Under the pieces are notes generated by a model. It saw only the letters and a list, made by a program, of their open reading frames with translations, had not been told where the DNA came from and ran no database searches. From the NCBI GenBank assembly GCA_025517425.1, contig JAOPJY010000001.1, positions 310,001-374,000 of the forward strand: 64,000 bases of DNA, read 5' to 3'. Position numbers and translations under genes: made by a program. Source of the stretch: Halobacteria archaeon AArc-dxtr1 (GTDB lineage: Archaea; Halobacteriota; Halobacteria; Halobacteriales; Natrialbaceae). Of this stretch, positions 44,106 to 54,671 are shown piece by piece (position 1 is the stretch's first letter; each line of letters starts with the position of its first letter).

Positions 44106-45560
44106 ATGGGATGGAAGGAAGCCGCCGAACCGGTCCTGACGCGGATGCCCGCAGTCAAGCGTCCAGAGGGACACGTTCCCTTCAAGCGCAAGCTGGCGTG
44201 GACAGCGGGCATTCTCGTGTTGTACTTCTTCCTGACGAACATCGACCTGCTCGGCGCGGCAGGTGGGGAGGACCTCTTCGGAAACTTCCGATCGGTCCTC
44301 GCAGGCGAGCATGGCTCGCTGATGCAGGTCGGTATCGGACCGATCGTCACCGCGAGCATCGTCATGCAGTTGCTCGGCGGCGCGAACCTGCTCGGACTCG
44401 ACACCGACGACCCGCGTGACCAGGTCCTCTACCAGGGACTCCAGAAGCTGCTCGTCATCATCATGACAGCGCTGACGGCGCTCCCGATGGTGTTCGCCGG
44501 CGGCTTCCTGCCAGCGCAGCAGTCGCTCGCACTCGGCGGAATGAGTTTCGGACAGTCCGAGATACAGCTGCTGATGTTCTTCCAGATCTTCCTGGGAGGC
44601 ATCTTGATCCTCTACATGGACGAGGTCGTCAGTAAGTGGGGGATCGGTAGCGGGATCGGGCTGTTCATCATCGCTGGTGTGAGCCAGCGGCTCGTCACCG
44701 GGTTCATCCAGCCCGAGGCTGGCGGGTTCTTCTACGACTGGTTCCAGATCATCACCGGTAGCGTGGCCGTGGGCTCGATCGTCGGCGGTGACGGGCTCTA
44801 CACCCTGCTGTTAGAGGAGGGCCACATCATCGCCCTGCTGACGACGATCCTGATCTTCGCGATCGTCGTCTACGCGGAGTCCGTCCGCGTCGAGATCCCG
44901 CTCAGCCACGCCCGCGTCAAGGGCGCCCGGGGGCGATTCCCCGTCAAGCTCATCTACGCGAGCGTCCTGCCAATGATCCTCGTTCGTGCAGTGCAGGCGA
45001 ACGTGCAGTTCATGGGTCAGATCTTGAACGAGCAGTGGGCCGGGATGCCGGCCTGGCTTGGGAACTATGCCGAGGGAGAACCCGTAAGTGGGTTCTTCTA
45101 CTACACCGCACCCATCTACGCGCCGGAAGACTGGATGTGGTGGACTGCCGGCGTCACCCAGGACTGGTGGATGGTAATGATCCGCGTCAGCGTTGACCTC
45201 ACGTTCATGGTCGTCGGTGGTGCGATCTTCGCCATCTTCTGGGTCGAGACCACCAACATGGGTCCCGACGCAACGGCACGGCAGATCCAGAACTCGGGAA
45301 TGCAGATCCCCGGCTTCCGACAGAACGTCGGCGTCATCGAGAAGGTCATGGAGCGGTACATCCCGCAGGTGACCGTCATCGGTGGCGCCTTAGTCGGCTT
45401 GCTCGCCGTCTGGGCGAACATGCTAGGCACCATCGGTGCGGTCGACGGGACCGGACTGCTGCTCGCCGTCTCCATCACGTACAAACTGTACGAGGAGATC
45501 GCCGAGGAGCAGATGATGGAAATGCATCCGATGATGCGCCAGATGTTCGGTCGGGAGTAG
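44106..45560 (+). CDS. secY: preprotein translocase subunit SecY
   Basis: A 484-residue protein with ten predicted membrane helices forming the Sec channel. The start MGWKEAAEPVLTRMPAVKRP is typical of archaeal SecY. The plug and pore region (GPIVTASIVMQLLGGANLLG) and the ribosome-binding loops (VRVEIPLSHARVKGARGRFP; EGYIPQ-like MERYIPQVTVIGGALVGLL) can be seen. It is the last gene of the tightly packed run. A T-rich stretch about 25-45 bases after the stop may act as terminator. Confidence 0.98.
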   Translation: MGWKEAAEPVLTRMPAVKRPEGHVPFKRKLAWTAGILVLYFFLTNIDLLGAAGGEDLFGNFRSVLAGEHGSLMQVGIGPIVTASIVMQLLGGANLLGLDTDDPRDQVLYQGLQKLLVIIMTALTALPMVFAGGFLPAQQSLALGGMSFGQSEIQLLMFFQIFLGGILILYMDEVVSKWGIGSGIGLFIIAGVSQRLVTGFIQPEAGGFFYDWFQIITGSVAVGSIVGGDGLYTLLLEEGHIIALLTTILIFAIVVYAESVRVEIPLSHARVKGARGRFPVKLIYASVLPMILVRAVQANVQFMGQILNEQWAGMPAWLGNYAEGEPVSGFFYYTAPIYAPEDWMWWTAGVTQDWWMVMIRVSVDLTFMVVGGAIFAIFWVETTNMGPDATARQIQNSGMQIPGFRQNVGVIEKVMERYIPQVTVIGGALVGLLAVWANMLGTIGAVDGTGLLLAVSITYKLYEEIAEEQMMEMHPMMRQMFGRE

Positions 45561-46370
45561 GTCAGTTACGCAACCCGACCCGTTCCGATTTCTTCTGTTC
45601 TTCAACGCCCGTAGCGAGTGCCACACGTACCTCTACTGGCAAAGAGATGATCCCCACCGTTCTCTCAATAAGACGTGTTCTCCTGCTCTGCCGTGTTCCA
45701 TACCGTCTTCTAATGGACACTCGTCGGTATCGCGCGTAGATACAGCTTCGTCGAGACGGTTACCTACCCTTTCGTATCACTCTTACCGGTGTCTGACGTC
45801 CGGAGATACCGTCTGTGATCGCTCAGGGGAATTGACTGCAAGCGCTTGGGAGCTCGTCGATGTGTCCGACAGACCGAGTCGCTGCGACGATGACCAGACT
45901 TGTTTGTCGGCGAGAAATGGCATTAGGTGAGTAGTGAGCTGTTTGCGAGTGGTCCCGGGTGTTCCCCTGTCGAACTCTGTTAACTGTGGCCCAACACAGC
46001 CGGATCGAGCTCCAATTAGATGCAGAGTCGGCTCTGATGCGATGACCTCGACGCCGTCAGGATGACCACTGCTGGTGTCTACATACGCGCGAGTTGAACA
46101 CGAGCATTCGCGCGAACGAGCGGTCCGAAGGACCCCGGTAGTGAGCGCGATTCACCGGCCGAGCGGAGCGAGACCGGCTTTTTGGCATCATCAGAACCGC
46201 AAGCGGTTCTGATTAGCAGTCAGAACGCACGGCGTTCTGACGACATGAACGGGTTTTCGCCGAGTGGTGCGCGAAGCGCTCTCGAGGCGAAAAGAGGTTC
46301 CTCTGTACCGAACGCGAGTTCCACGACCCACTCGGAATAAAGAAGCCGTGCTACTACCAACAACTGGTTC
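45561..46370. other. 810-base spacer after secY with short palindromes
   Basis: No convincing protein or RNA gene was found between the end of secY and the small minus-strand frame at 46371. The region is less GC-rich than its flanks. Its right part (46122-46241) carries three perfect short palindromes, described separately. A T-rich stretch at about 45586-45602 may terminate the super-operon transcript. Confidence 0.5.
46122..46241. repeat. cluster of three short palindromes
   Basis: Three perfect inverted repeats lie within 120 bases: arms of 5 bases at 46122-46126/46130-46134, arms of 10 at 46191-46200/46203-46212, and arms of 10 at 46219-46228/46232-46241. The last two share the core tcagaac. 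Short loops of 2-3 bases would form tight hairpins. Such palindromes are frequent in haloarchaeal intergenic DNA; their role here is unknown. Confidence 0.7.
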
Positions 46371-46562
46371 CTATCCCGAAACGGCAAAGCGAATCTCTGA
46401 TGGCCTAACTGACTCCTCTGTGAGTGCCTCCAAAATTTCGTCGTCGACGTTGCGGACGATTCCCTCAACGGCGAAGGCAATCGTACCGTCCGAAACGCCA
46501 ACATCGACCGTGTGTAACTCCAGTGCAGCCGTCTCGTCCAGTGAGACGACGATTTCGTTCAT
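46371..46562 (-). CDS. small conserved-looking protein, function unknown
   Basis: A 63-residue frame (MNEIVVSLDETAALELHTVD...) with regular beta-type alternation and a helix (DEILEALTEESVRPSEI), Glu/Asp-rich as expected of a haloarchaeal protein. It lies 97 bases downstream of coxD on the same strand and might be co-transcribed with it. Composition and lack of low-complexity sequence favour a real gene, but there is no recognised family. Confidence 0.5.
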   Translation of the reverse strand: MNEIVVSLDETAALELHTVDVGVSDGTIAFAVEGIVRNVDDEILEALTEESVRPSEIRFAVSG

Positions 46563-46659
46563 ACGTAGTGTTAGCCGCCAGGCTCAATAGGCATGTTGCA
46601 TGCTACCACCCATCGTTCATGTGTGGAGATGAAAGACGAAGACGCGACGAACAACCGAG

Positions 46660-46926
46660 TTACTGGATCGAGAAGCCTGCGGCGACGGTGAGCAAGAACA
46701 CCATGAAGACCGCGGTCGCCATCATGTACGTGATCGACCGCGGCTCTTCGATGAGGTGCTGGTAGAAGCCCGCGATGAGTAGGGATTTGGCCACTGCAAG
46801 CAGTAGTGTCGCCCCGATTGCGATCTCGTAGGCGAGATTCAGTTCGTCCATAAAGAACACGAACTTCGCAGTACCCAGTACGAGCAACACGACGTATATG
46901 ATTGTGTAGGTCCGTACACTCGACAT
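46660..46926 (-). CDS. coxD: cytochrome c oxidase subunit IV-like protein
   Basis: An 88-residue protein with three membrane helices. The start at 46926 gives MSSVRTYTIIYVVLLVLGTA, the usual N-terminus of the small prokaryotic subunit IV; the longer frame adds a stretch with no support. The middle has AIGATLLLAVAKSLLIAGFY, HLIEEPRS and a final helix. It lies 159 bases after the fused coxAC gene and probably joins the same oxidase as an assembly or stabilising subunit. Confidence 0.85.
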   Translation of the reverse strand: MSSVRTYTIIYVVLLVLGTAKFVFFMDELNLAYEIAIGATLLLAVAKSLLIAGFYQHLIEEPRSITYMMATAVFMVFLLTVAAGFSIQ

Positions 46927-47085
46927 TGATAGTAGCTTGTGTCTGAGAGGCACTTATACCTTCCTCATGCCGTCCGACGGAGTCTTCTAGCGGTTGTACT
47001 GTCGGTGTAGTGGATACGCAGTCATTACAGACTGCTGGTCGGTGAGTGATTCGAATCGCAGAAGAAAATCGGCCGGAAAAGCCGC

Positions 47086-49623
47086 CTACATCAGGTAGAA
47101 CAGTGGGAAGAGGAAGACCCACACGATGTCGACGAAGTGCCAGTAGAGTCCGAAGAACTCCACTGGTCGGTGGTCCTCGAGATAGGCGTCGATCGAGACG
47201 ATGCGATAGAGCATGAACCCGGCGACGATGAGCCCGAGAATCACGTGTAAGGCGTGTAGGCCGGTCGTGACGAAGTAGACGGAGTACTCGATTCCGCTGA
47301 ACCAGTACTCGCCGTCGCTGAACTTCACGGCGTACTCGTAGGCCTTGACGCCCATGAACACGAGCCCCAGCAGCATCGTCGCGCCGAGGGTCGCGAGCAG
47401 CCCCTTCTTGTTACCGCGCTGGGCCATCACGAGCGCGAGGATAACCGTGAAGCTCGAGGTGAGCAACACGTAGGTGTTGAGCAGTCCCGGCCAGGACGCG
47501 AACGGAATCGTCTCCCACTCCGACCAGCCCATGTGCAGTCGGAGGAAGACGAAGCCGCCGATGATTGCACCGAAGACAACGACGTCAGATGCCAGGAACA
47601 CCCAGACACCCATCTTGGTGTTTCCGACACCCTCGAACGGCCAACGCTCGGCGACCGCCATCGTGGGCGCCTCGAACTGCTCGACGCCGAACTTGAACAG
47701 CGTGTACGCCATAATGCCGAGACCGATCACCGTGAGTGTCGGATAGACGTGAATCAGGTCGAACCAGACGGTCGGATCGCCGGCATCCGGTAGCGTATCG
47801 CCGTAGAACAGCGCCCCGTCCTCCTCGACGGCCGACTGGACGAAGTCTGCGACGTACGGCGTGAGTCCACTCAGGCCGAGGAAGAACACGAACGTCCCGA
47901 TACCGATGCCAAGCGGCCAGATGCTCGCGTGGTCGGCGTGTTCTTCGTCATCCTGGTGGTGAGTTCCAGCTGCAGTCTCGTCAGCCGTGACGCCGCCGTC
48001 GGTGGCGGTCTCGTAGCCGCCATCGGTGGTAGCCTTCGAATCGTCGACGAACTCGAGCGAACCGCTCGCGTAGGTGGGTCGACCGTCCCAGTTGTCAAGC
48101 GGTGGCGGGGACGGGATCGCCCACTCTGCTGTACGCGAGAACTCCCACGGGTTGTCGGGCGCGCGTGGCCCGTACAGGTAACTGTGGGCGAACGTCGCGA
48201 ACATGATCGCAAACGACAGCGCCAGCACGAACGCGCCGACGGTCGCGATCTGGTGGTAGATCTGCATGCCTCCTTCGTAGTGGAAGACGCGCCGCGGCGT
48301 CTCCCAGGCGAGGAACATCGGGAAGTAAAGCAGGTTGAACCCGATGAAGTAGACCGCGAAGTTGAGCTTTCCGAGTCGCTCGGAGTACATCTTTCCGGTA
48401 ATCTTTGGCCACCAGTAGTAGAGGCCGGCAACCAGCGCGGTTACACCGGAGACCATCACGTAGTGGAAGTGTGCGACGACCCAGTAGGTGCCACGGAACT
48501 CGTAGTCCAGTACGACGGCGCCGAGGAAGACCCCGGTAATGCCGCCCAAGATGAACAGCACGAGCGCGCCGAGGCTGAACAGGAACGGCGTCGTAAACCG
48601 GACGCGCCCCTTGACCAGCGTGTAGATTAGCGCGAAGACCATCAGGTCGAACGGTAGTGAGATCCCGATGGTCGTCGCCATCATCAGCGTCTTGATCTCT
48701 AAGTTGATCGTCGTCAGGAACATGTGGTGCATCCAGACGAGGAACGACTGAACGGCTACGAGGACCATCGAGATGATAACCCACTTGCGGCCGACCAGTC
48801 GTCGTCCAGTAAACGTCTGGAACGTCTCGAACATGATCCCCAGCGCGGGGAAGAAGACGATGTACACCTCTGGGTGGCCGAAGAACCAGAACAGGTGGGC
48901 CCACAGCAGTCCCGACCCCTGATCGGTCGCGAAGTACTGGGTCAGCATGACCCGGTCGACCGCGAGCAGCAGGCCAGCTGCCAGCAGCGCGGCGAACGCG
49001 AACAGCATCATCCAGACGGTGAGCAGCCACGACCAGGTGAACAGTGGTACGTTCCAGAGGCCGAGCCCTTCAGCACGCGACCGGTGGATGGTGACGAGGA
49101 AGTTGATCGTCCCCATAGTAATGGAGATGACGAACATCGCTAACGCCAACACCACCGCGGTACCACCGGTTGTCGCCTCCATTGCCGGTGTGTACGTCGG
49201 CACGTTCAGCGGTGCGTACATCGTCCATCCGCCGGCGAACGAGCCGCCCATGAAGAACGAGAGCATGAACAGCAGCCCTGAGAACAGGTAGAACCAGTAA
49301 CTCATGGCGTTCAGTCGCGGGAACGCAAGGTCTTTGGCTCCGATCTGCAGTGGAACGAAGTAGTTCGCGAAGCCGGACGCGACCGGCGAGAGGAACCAGA
49401 AGACCATCAAGAGGCCGTGTGTCGAGACGGCCTGGTTGAACAGATTGTCGCTGAGCAGTCCGGTTCCGCCGCTCTCCCAGAGATGGGCGCGGAAGACGAG
49501 TGCCAGAACCCCACCGAGGACGAGGAAGAACAATGCTGTCGCTAAATACAGAATTCCGACGTCCTTGTGGTTCGTGGTAACGAGCCAGCGCTTGATCGAC
49601 CGCTTCGGGGGCAGATCACCCAT
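47086..49623 (-). CDS. coxAC: cytochrome c oxidase subunits I and III, fused
   Basis: An 845-residue heme-copper oxidase core. The first 520 residues are subunit [21 protein letters not shown], heme ligand His in [14 protein letters not shown], the CuB/Tyr motif [17 protein letters not shown] with the A1-type Glu, then HMFLT and [11 protein letters not shown]. The D-channel entry Asp is in [13 protein letters not shown]. An acidic linker (about 525-575) joins it to subunit [43 protein letters not shown] and [18 protein letters not shown]. Such I+III fusions occur in haloarchaea and other prokaryotes. It overlaps coxB by one base (TAATG). Confidence 0.96.
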   Translation of the reverse strand: MGDLPPKRSIKRWLVTTNHKDVGILYLATALFFLVLGGVLALVFRAHLWESGGTGLLSDNLFNQAVSTHGLLMVFWFLSPVASGFANYFVPLQIGAKDLAFPRLNAMSYWFYLFSGLLFMLSFFMGGSFAGGWTMYAPLNVPTYTPAMEATTGGTAVVLALAMFVISITMGTINFLVTIHRSRAEGLGLWNVPLFTWSWLLTVWMMLFAFAALLAAGLLLAVDRVMLTQYFATDQGSGLLWAHLFWFFGHPEVYIVFFPALGIMFETFQTFTGRRLVGRKWVIISMVLVAVQSFLVWMHHMFLTTINLEIKTLMMATTIGISLPFDLMVFALIYTLVKGRVRFTTPFLFSLGALVLFILGGITGVFLGAVVLDYEFRGTYWVVAHFHYVMVSGVTALVAGLYYWWPKITGKMYSERLGKLNFAVYFIGFNLLYFPMFLAWETPRRVFHYEGGMQIYHQIATVGAFVLALSFAIMFATFAHSYLYGPRAPDNPWEFSRTAEWAIPSPPPLDNWDGRPTYASGSLEFVDDSKATTDGGYETATDGGVTADETAAGTHHQDDEEHADHASIWPLGIGIGTFVFFLGLSGLTPYVADFVQSAVEEDGALFYGDTLPDAGDPTVWFDLIHVYPTLTVIGLGIMAYTLFKFGVEQFEAPTMAVAERWPFEGVGNTKMGVWVFLASDVVVFGAIIGGFVFLRLHMGWSEWETIPFASWPGLLNTYVLLTSSFTVILALVMAQRGNKKGLLATLGATMLLGLVFMGVKAYEYAVKFSDGEYWFSGIEYSVYFVTTGLHALHVILGLIVAGFMLYRIVSIDAYLEDHRPVEFFGLYWHFVDIVWVFLFPLFYLM

Positions 49624-50669
49624 TAGTTCTCACCCTCCTCGTCATTTTCATCATCATCTTCTTCTTCGAGTTCGAGTGTAATCGTCTCCTCGACACCGCC
49701 GTCAGAGCCAGTGTGGCTGATCGAGGTTTCCTGAGTCTCGTACGCGTCGTCATCCGGCGTGATGACCACGTCGTACGTGCCACCCTGCTCGATGTCTTCG
49801 ACGGTAACGCTCTCATCCTCGACGTCCTCCTCGGTGAAGGTGTTGCTGTAGACGTCGGCGTCGTCTGCGTACTCGAGTTCGAGCGTGAAGCCACCGTCAT
49901 ACGGCACTTCCTCAATCTCCGTCTCGTCTTCGTCGTCTTCAGCTTCAACCTCCTCTTCGGCCATGACCGAGATGTTGAGCGTGAGTTGCTCGGCGACCCA
50001 GGCATCGTAGGCATCCATGTCCTCGAGGACGTGGAGGTCGTCTTGCATTGACGAGTGTCCAGCGCCACAGAGTTCGAAGCACTCGACTGCGTCTTCGTAC
50101 TCACCTGGATCTTCGGCGGCGAACCACGTTTCGTCGACCTCGCCGGGGATTGCGTCGGCTTTCACCCGTTCTTGGGTGATGCCGAACGTGTGCCAGACGT
50201 CTGACGAGGTTACCGAGACTGCGACCGGTTCACCGGCCGGAACGACCAGTGGGTCACTCGGCCCTTGCTCGATACCGTTGTCGTATTCGTACGCGAAGAA
50301 GAACGCCGCTGCCTCCACGTCGATCTCGATCGCATCTTCGTCTAGCTCGTCCGGGCCGTCCTCGACGTACAGTAACATGCCGTACGTCCAGACGATGAGC
50401 GAGATCACCACGATCGCGCTCAGGAAGAACGAGACGAACAGTTTCTTGCCGCTACCACCGCCTGTCGGAAGTTCTCCGAGTGTCGGTAGATCGTCGGCGT
50501 CGCGCGTACCATCATCACGGTACTTGTACGCGTTGTACATCGTGTATGCCACGACGATGACGCCTACGAGCGTACCGAGTCCGAGGAACACGAGGAAGAT
50601 CTCCTCGAACACGTCGACTCGTGTGTCTACCTGCATCGGGACTGGGAATGGGATGTAGATCGTATTCAC
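49623..50669 (-). CDS. coxB: cytochrome c oxidase subunit II with C-terminal extension
   Basis: A 348-residue subunit II. A GTG at 50669 is chosen because it gives [20 protein letters not shown], like haloarchaeal CoxB N-termini; an ATG at 50636 is the alternative. Two membrane helices (about 20-45 and 70-95) precede a cupredoxin domain whose CuA site is complete: [14 protein letters not shown] His and then [12 protein letters not shown] with both Cys, Glu, His and Met. After the domain comes an acidic stretch and about 100 residues of beta-rich sequence ([30 protein letters not shown]) ending in Asp/Glu, unusual for subunit II. It accepts electrons from a mobile carrier, probably a halocyanin. 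Confidence 0.92.
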   Translation of the reverse strand: MNTIYIPFPVPMQVDTRVDVFEEIFLVFLGLGTLVGVIVVAYTMYNAYKYRDDGTRDADDLPTLGELPTGGGSGKKLFVSFFLSAIVVISLIVWTYGMLLYVEDGPDELDEDAIEIDVEAAAFFFAYEYDNGIEQGPSDPLVVPAGEPVAVSVTSSDVWHTFGITQERVKADAIPGEVDETWFAAEDPGEYEDAVECFELCGAGHSSMQDDLHVLEDMDAYDAWVAEQLTLNISVMAEEEVEAEDDEDETEIEEVPYDGGFTLELEYADDADVYSNTFTEEDVEDESVTVEDIEQGGTYDVVITPDDDAYETQETSISHTGSDGGVEETITLELEEEDDDENDEEGEN

Positions 50670-51033
50670 CTCTGTTGGGTATATGTCGGACGGTGCTTGC
50701 TGGGTGCACTTATGTATTTGGAAACGGCCCAACCCCGTCCGACCTCTGTGCCGGGCCTCCGGCAGGTCGGGCACATCGTGTCCCAGCGTCTTCCGTCACT
50801 TCTTCGTTCGACTGGTGGGTCTTTTTTCTATCGTTCTTGCCGGCCGTGGAACGGCGCTAACAGACTGGTAACTCTGTTGGTAACCCAGCCGTGACTCCGT
50901 TCGTGTTGGTAGTACTGTATTACTCTCGGTAGTAGCGTATATACGGGGCGTCTCGGTGACGTCGTATTCGTCGTCAATCGAAACGGTACCGTTCACCGAC
51001 ACGCTCTATATGCTCGCTCTCCAATGTGGCTGT

Positions 51034-51321
51034 ATGCCCGAAGAGATCCTCTTTAAATTCGAGCGCGGAATGGACCGACAGGAGATCGCTGCGTACCTTC
51101 GAACGGTCGCTGACACGCTCGAAGAGTCGAATGAGCTGACTCTCGAGGCGGGTTCGGATTCGGTGACGCTCACCCCGCCTGCGCGACCCACGTTCGAAAT
51201 CAAAGCCGAACGCGAAACCTCGAGTTCCGGCGGACCCGACGAGCTGAGTGTCGAGTTCGAACTCGAGTGGGACGACGGCGAGGAGGGGAGTGAGGAGCAA
51301 GGCGACCTGCGAATCGAGTAG
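51034..51321 (+). CDS. amphi-Trp domain protein
   Basis: A 95-residue acidic protein with the amphi-Trp domain: [20 protein letters not shown] at the start, then [39 protein letters not shown] and the closing [14 protein letters not shown]. The ATG at 51034 is chosen because the domain begins there; the open frame from 50956 adds an unrelated stretch. The domain is common in haloarchaea and its role is unknown. It lies between coxB and adk. Confidence 0.85.
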   Translation: MPEEILFKFERGMDRQEIAAYLRTVADTLEESNELTLEAGSDSVTLTPPARPTFEIKAERETSSSGGPDELSVEFELEWDDGEEGSEEQGDLRIE

Positions 51322-51383
51322 CCTCCCCTTCGAGTCGATCCGCTCGGATCGATTCGCATCGCGGGGCGATCCGTTTCTTTAAG

Positions 51384-51390
51384 CCTTTAT
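51384..51390 (+). promoter_or_regulatory. TATA-like element of adk
   Basis: The sequence cctttat is centred about 27 bases before the adk ATG at 51414, predicting a leaderless mRNA and showing that adk has its own promoter separate from the ribosomal super-operon. Confidence 0.55.
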
Positions 51391-51413
51391 GCGCTGCCAG
51401 CAAACGCCGTCGT

Positions 51414-52052
51414 ATGACAGACCCACGAATCCTGATCCTTGGAGCGCCCGGTGCAGGAAAGGGCACACAAAGCGCGAATATCGAATCCGAGTACGACGTC
51501 GAACATATCACCACAGGTGACGCGTTACGCGCGAACAAAGACATGGACATCTCGGACCTCGGTCTCGAGTACGATACGCCTCGCGAGTACATGGACCGCG
51601 GCGAGCTGGTTCCCGACGAGGTCGTCAACGCGATCGTCGACGAAGCGCTCTCCCAGGCCGACGGCTTCGTCCTCGATGGTTATCCGCGAAACGACGAACA
51701 GGCTGAAGAACTCACAGAGATGACCGACCTCGACGTCGCACTCATGCTCGACGTCAGCGAGGAGGAACTTGTTGGTCGGATTACCGGCCGCCGTCTCGAT
51801 CCAGAGACCGGCGACATCTATCACCTCGAGTACAATCCGCCAGAAGACCCCGAGGTCGAGGAGCGACTCGTCCAGCGCGACGACGACACCGAGGAGACGG
51901 TCAGAGAGCGACTGCGGGTCTACCGTGAGAACACCCAGCCAGTCGTCGAACTCTACGAAGATCGCGGCGTTCTCGAACGAGTCGACGGCGAACAGTCACC
52001 CGACGCAGTGTGGGAGGACGTTCGCGAGACGATCGAGGCTGCAGTCGAGTAA
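51414..52052 (+). CDS. adk: adenylate kinase
   Basis: A 212-residue bacterial-type adenylate kinase. The P-loop is in [19 protein letters not shown]; the AMP-binding region reads [11 protein letters not shown] and [18 protein letters not shown]. The LID part ([22 protein letters not shown], shown only in outline) lacks the four zinc cysteines. The Arg pair in [18 protein letters not shown] is present. In archaea adk usually follows secY directly; here the oxidase locus lies between them. Confidence 0.96.
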   Translation: MTDPRILILGAPGAGKGTQSANIESEYDVEHITTGDALRANKDMDISDLGLEYDTPREYMDRGELVPDEVVNAIVDEALSQADGFVLDGYPRNDEQAEELTEMTDLDVALMLDVSEEELVGRITGRRLDPETGDIYHLEYNPPEDPEVEERLVQRDDDTEETVRERLRVYRENTQPVVELYEDRGVLERVDGEQSPDAVWEDVRETIEAAVE

Positions 52053-52131
52053 TCCTCGCGAGTGCGTGGCCGCCGGCGCCACGTACCCGAAGAAAAACAC
52101 TTGTATACCACACGCGACTATCTGCGGCTAG

Positions 52132-53085
52132 ATGACGCGCACAGCTGAGAAGATCGACGCGCTCGTCCGCGAGGACGGCTCGATGGTAGATTCCCTCGAG
52201 TCGATCCGCGAGGCGGCCGACCAAAACGGCGGTGAAGTCGAGTGGTCGGACGTCCGCGACGACCTCACCAGCGGCCAGTGGGGTCGGCTGATCGAGAAGG
52301 GCGTACTTGTCGACGGCGAAGACGGATTCGAAATCGCCGACCGCGAGGCCTACGACGATGCCCTCGACGGCGACGGTGAGACCGGTTCGTCGATCACGGT
52401 CCCGGAACTCGACATCGACGAGGAGGCGTCGAAGTGGTCTCAGTGGGACAAGATGGCGGCAGTCGGTTCCGTACTGCTGATGGTCGGCTACTGGCTGGAT
52501 TCGGTTCGAGAAACGGTTGGCTCGACAATTGACCTGATCTTTGCACCGCTTGACGCGGCGCTGCCGTTTTACGCCGTAATTATCGTCGTCGCGTTGCTAA
52601 CCGGTCTCTACTCGACGCTCCTCCAGGCCAATCTGACGAACCGCGAACGCATGGCCAAATACCAAGATCGGATGAAGGCTATGCAAGAAAAGCAAAAGGA
52701 CGTTCGAGAGCGCAAGAAAGCAGCCGAAGAGCGCGACGCCAGCGAGGCCGAACTCGAGCGCCTCGAACAGGAAGAGAAGGAGGTCCGCGAGGAGCAGATG
52801 GAGGCGATGGCCGACAATCTGGGCATGTTCAAAGAGCAGTTCCGGCCGATGGTCTGGATCATGCTCTTTACCATCCCGCTGTTCCTCTGGATGTACTGGA
52901 AGGTTCCGAACCTCACCGGCGCCGAGCAGTACGTCGTCATGCCCATCGCTGGTGAAGTCGCCTGGGAGAGCTCGCTCGTCGGACCGATCTTCGCCTGGAT
53001 TATCTGGTACTTCCTCTGCTCGATGGGGTTCGGTCAACTGCTACGAAAGGCGCTCAACATCGATATGACGCCATCGGGCAGCTAA
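52132..53085 (+). CDS. DUF106/EMC3-like membrane protein (archaeal YidC-like)
   Basis: A 317-residue membrane protein of the Oxa1/EMC3/DUF106 superfamily. The first 85 residues form an extra acidic domain ([40 protein letters not shown]) resembling a winged helix. Membrane helices lie near 104-122, 143-161, 240-260 and 285-305. A long charged coiled coil (about 165-225, [20 protein letters not shown]) separates the early and late helices, as in EMC3-type insertases. It lies between adk and cmk, the conserved archaeal position. Insertion of membrane proteins near SecY is the likely job. Confidence 0.9.
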   Translation: MTRTAEKIDALVREDGSMVDSLESIREAADQNGGEVEWSDVRDDLTSGQWGRLIEKGVLVDGEDGFEIADREAYDDALDGDGETGSSITVPELDIDEEASKWSQWDKMAAVGSVLLMVGYWLDSVRETVGSTIDLIFAPLDAALPFYAVIIVVALLTGLYSTLLQANLTNRERMAKYQDRMKAMQEKQKDVRERKKAAEERDASEAELERLEQEEKEVREEQMEAMADNLGMFKEQFRPMVWIMLFTIPLFLWMYWKVPNLTGAEQYVVMPIAGEVAWESSLVGPIFAWIIWYFLCSMGFGQLLRKALNIDMTPSGS

Positions 53086-53128
53086 CCCGATTCAAAACCC
53101 ATTTTACGCGCCGGCGAGGAGGTGGGAT

Positions 53129-53704
53129 ATGTTACTGACCGTCTCCGGCCCGCCGGGAAGCGGGAAGAGTACAACCGCGGGGCTATTGGCAGATGCGTTC
53201 GATTTAGATCACGTCAGCGGCGGCGACATCTTTCGCGAGCTCGCAGACGAGCGTGGCTACACGCCACTCGAGTTCAACAAACTCGCGGAGGAAAACGACC
53301 AGATCGACCACGATCTCGATCGTCGACTCCGCGAAATTGCCGTCGAGCGCGACGGACTGGTCCTCGAGTCGCGACTCGCAGGCTGGCTCGCTGGCGACCA
53401 GGCCGACTTCCGGTTCTGGCTCGACGCGCCGGCGCACGTCCGCGGACAGCGAATCGCCGAGCGCGAGGAGAAAGATCCCCAGCGGGCAACCGAGGAGACG
53501 CAGGCTCGTGAAGCCAGCGAGGCACAACGCTATCAGGAGTACTACGGGATCGATATCCGTGATCTGACGATCTATGACCTCTCGGTGAACACCTCGCGGT
53601 GGGATCCCGACGCAGTCCTCGATATGCTCCTTACGGCCGTCGACGAGTACGAATCCGATGGCGACGAGGGAAAGACGCCCCTCGAAGTCGACTACGAGTT
53701 CTAG
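53129..53704 (+). CDS. cmk: cytidylate kinase
   Basis: A 191-residue archaeal-type CMP/dCMP kinase. The P-loop is in [40 protein letters not shown] is the NMP-binding region; [13 protein letters not shown] and [19 protein letters not shown] follow the archaeal pattern. [17 protein letters not shown] near the end is typical. It is followed 4 bases later by cbf5, an arrangement conserved in archaea. Confidence 0.96.
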   Translation: MLLTVSGPPGSGKSTTAGLLADAFDLDHVSGGDIFRELADERGYTPLEFNKLAEENDQIDHDLDRRLREIAVERDGLVLESRLAGWLAGDQADFRFWLDAPAHVRGQRIAEREEKDPQRATEETQAREASEAQRYQEYYGIDIRDLTIYDLSVNTSRWDPDAVLDMLLTAVDEYESDGDEGKTPLEVDYEF

Positions 53705-53708
53705 TTCG

Positions 53709-54614
53709 ATGACTCTGCGCGCTCCACCCGAGGAACGGTCTCCCGCCGCGTTGCTCTCGTTTGGCGTCGCCAACATCGACAAGCCACCGGGACCGTCCTC
53801 ACACCAACTGAGCGGCTGGCTCCGCGATGCTGTTGCCGACGCGCTCGCCGATCACAATGCCGACACGACGATCGATCGAGCCGCCCACGCCGGCACCCTC
53901 GATCCGAAAGTGACCGGCTGTCTTCCGGTAATGCTCGGCGACGCGACGCGGCTGGCACAGGCGTTTCTAGAGGGACAGAAGGAGTACGTCGCGGTACTCG
54001 AGTGTCACGGCCCGGTTCCCGCAGACGCCGAATCGATCGTCGCCGAGTTCGAGGGGCCGATCTACCAGAAACCCCCCCGAAAGAGCGCCGTCTCCAGGCG
54101 CCTCCGCGTGCGGACGATACACGAACTGACCGTTCTCGAAGCCGAGGAGCGCCGCCTCCTCCTCCGGATTCGCTGCGAGAGCGGAACCTACGTCCGCAAA
54201 CTGTGTCACGATCTCGGGCTGGCGCTGGGAACCGGCGGCCACATGGGCCACCTTCGCCGGACGGCAACCGATCCGTTCGACGACGCCTCGTTGTGCACCC
54301 CCTACGAACTGCTGGACGCGCTTGCGTTCTGGGTCGAAGACGACGATCCCGACCCGCTCCGGCAGATCGTCAAACCTGCAGAGCGCATCCTCGACCATCT
54401 TCCATCGGTCGTAATCGCTCCCAGTGCAGCCAGCGAAGTCGCAAATGGAGCTCCGGTGTACGCACCGGGCGTTCTGGAGGCCGACGACGTCGAGTCCGGA
54501 ACACTCGTCGCCTGTTATACGCCAAATGGCGCCGCGGTCTGTCTGGGCGAACACGTCGGGGAACCCGAGGGTGACAGCGGCGTCGTCGTCGATCTAGAGC
54601 GTGTGTTGGTCTAA
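53709..54614 (+). CDS. cbf5: tRNA/rRNA pseudouridine synthase Cbf5 (TruB family)
   Basis: A 301-residue pseudouridine synthase, the catalytic subunit of H/ACA ribonucleoproteins in archaea. The ATG at 53709 gives MTLRAPPEERSPAALLSFGV. ANIDKPPGPSSHQLSGWLRD and the catalytic Asp in AAHAGTLDPKVTGCLPV are diagnostic; YQKPPRKSAVSRRLRVR and SGTYVRKLCHDLGLALGTGG follow. The last 80 residues are a PUA domain (VVIAPSAASEVANGAPVYAP). It may act with guide RNAs or alone on tRNA position 55. Confidence 0.96.
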   Translation: MTLRAPPEERSPAALLSFGVANIDKPPGPSSHQLSGWLRDAVADALADHNADTTIDRAAHAGTLDPKVTGCLPVMLGDATRLAQAFLEGQKEYVAVLECHGPVPADAESIVAEFEGPIYQKPPRKSAVSRRLRVRTIHELTVLEAEERRLLLRIRCESGTYVRKLCHDLGLALGTGGHMGHLRRTATDPFDDASLCTPYELLDALAFWVEDDDPDPLRQIVKPAERILDHLPSVVIAPSAASEVANGAPVYAPGVLEADDVESGTLVACYTPNGAAVCLGEHVGEPEGDSGVVVDLERVLV

Positions 54615-54639
54615 CTCGCGCCAACGCTGAAACGACACG

Positions 54640-54646
54640 CTTAAAC
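54640..54646 (+). promoter_or_regulatory. TATA-like element of tRNA-Pro
   Basis: The sequence cttaaac is centred 29 bases before the first base of tRNA-Pro, the position expected for an archaeal tRNA promoter. Confidence 0.5.
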
Positions 54647-54671
54647 ACGACACGCCCATCGATTCGGGTAC

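Noticed and set aside
50670-50774. Longer N-terminus for CoxB
   Set aside because: The extra 35 residues contain no helix or signal and do not resemble subunit II; the GTG at 50669 or ATG at 50636 fits better.
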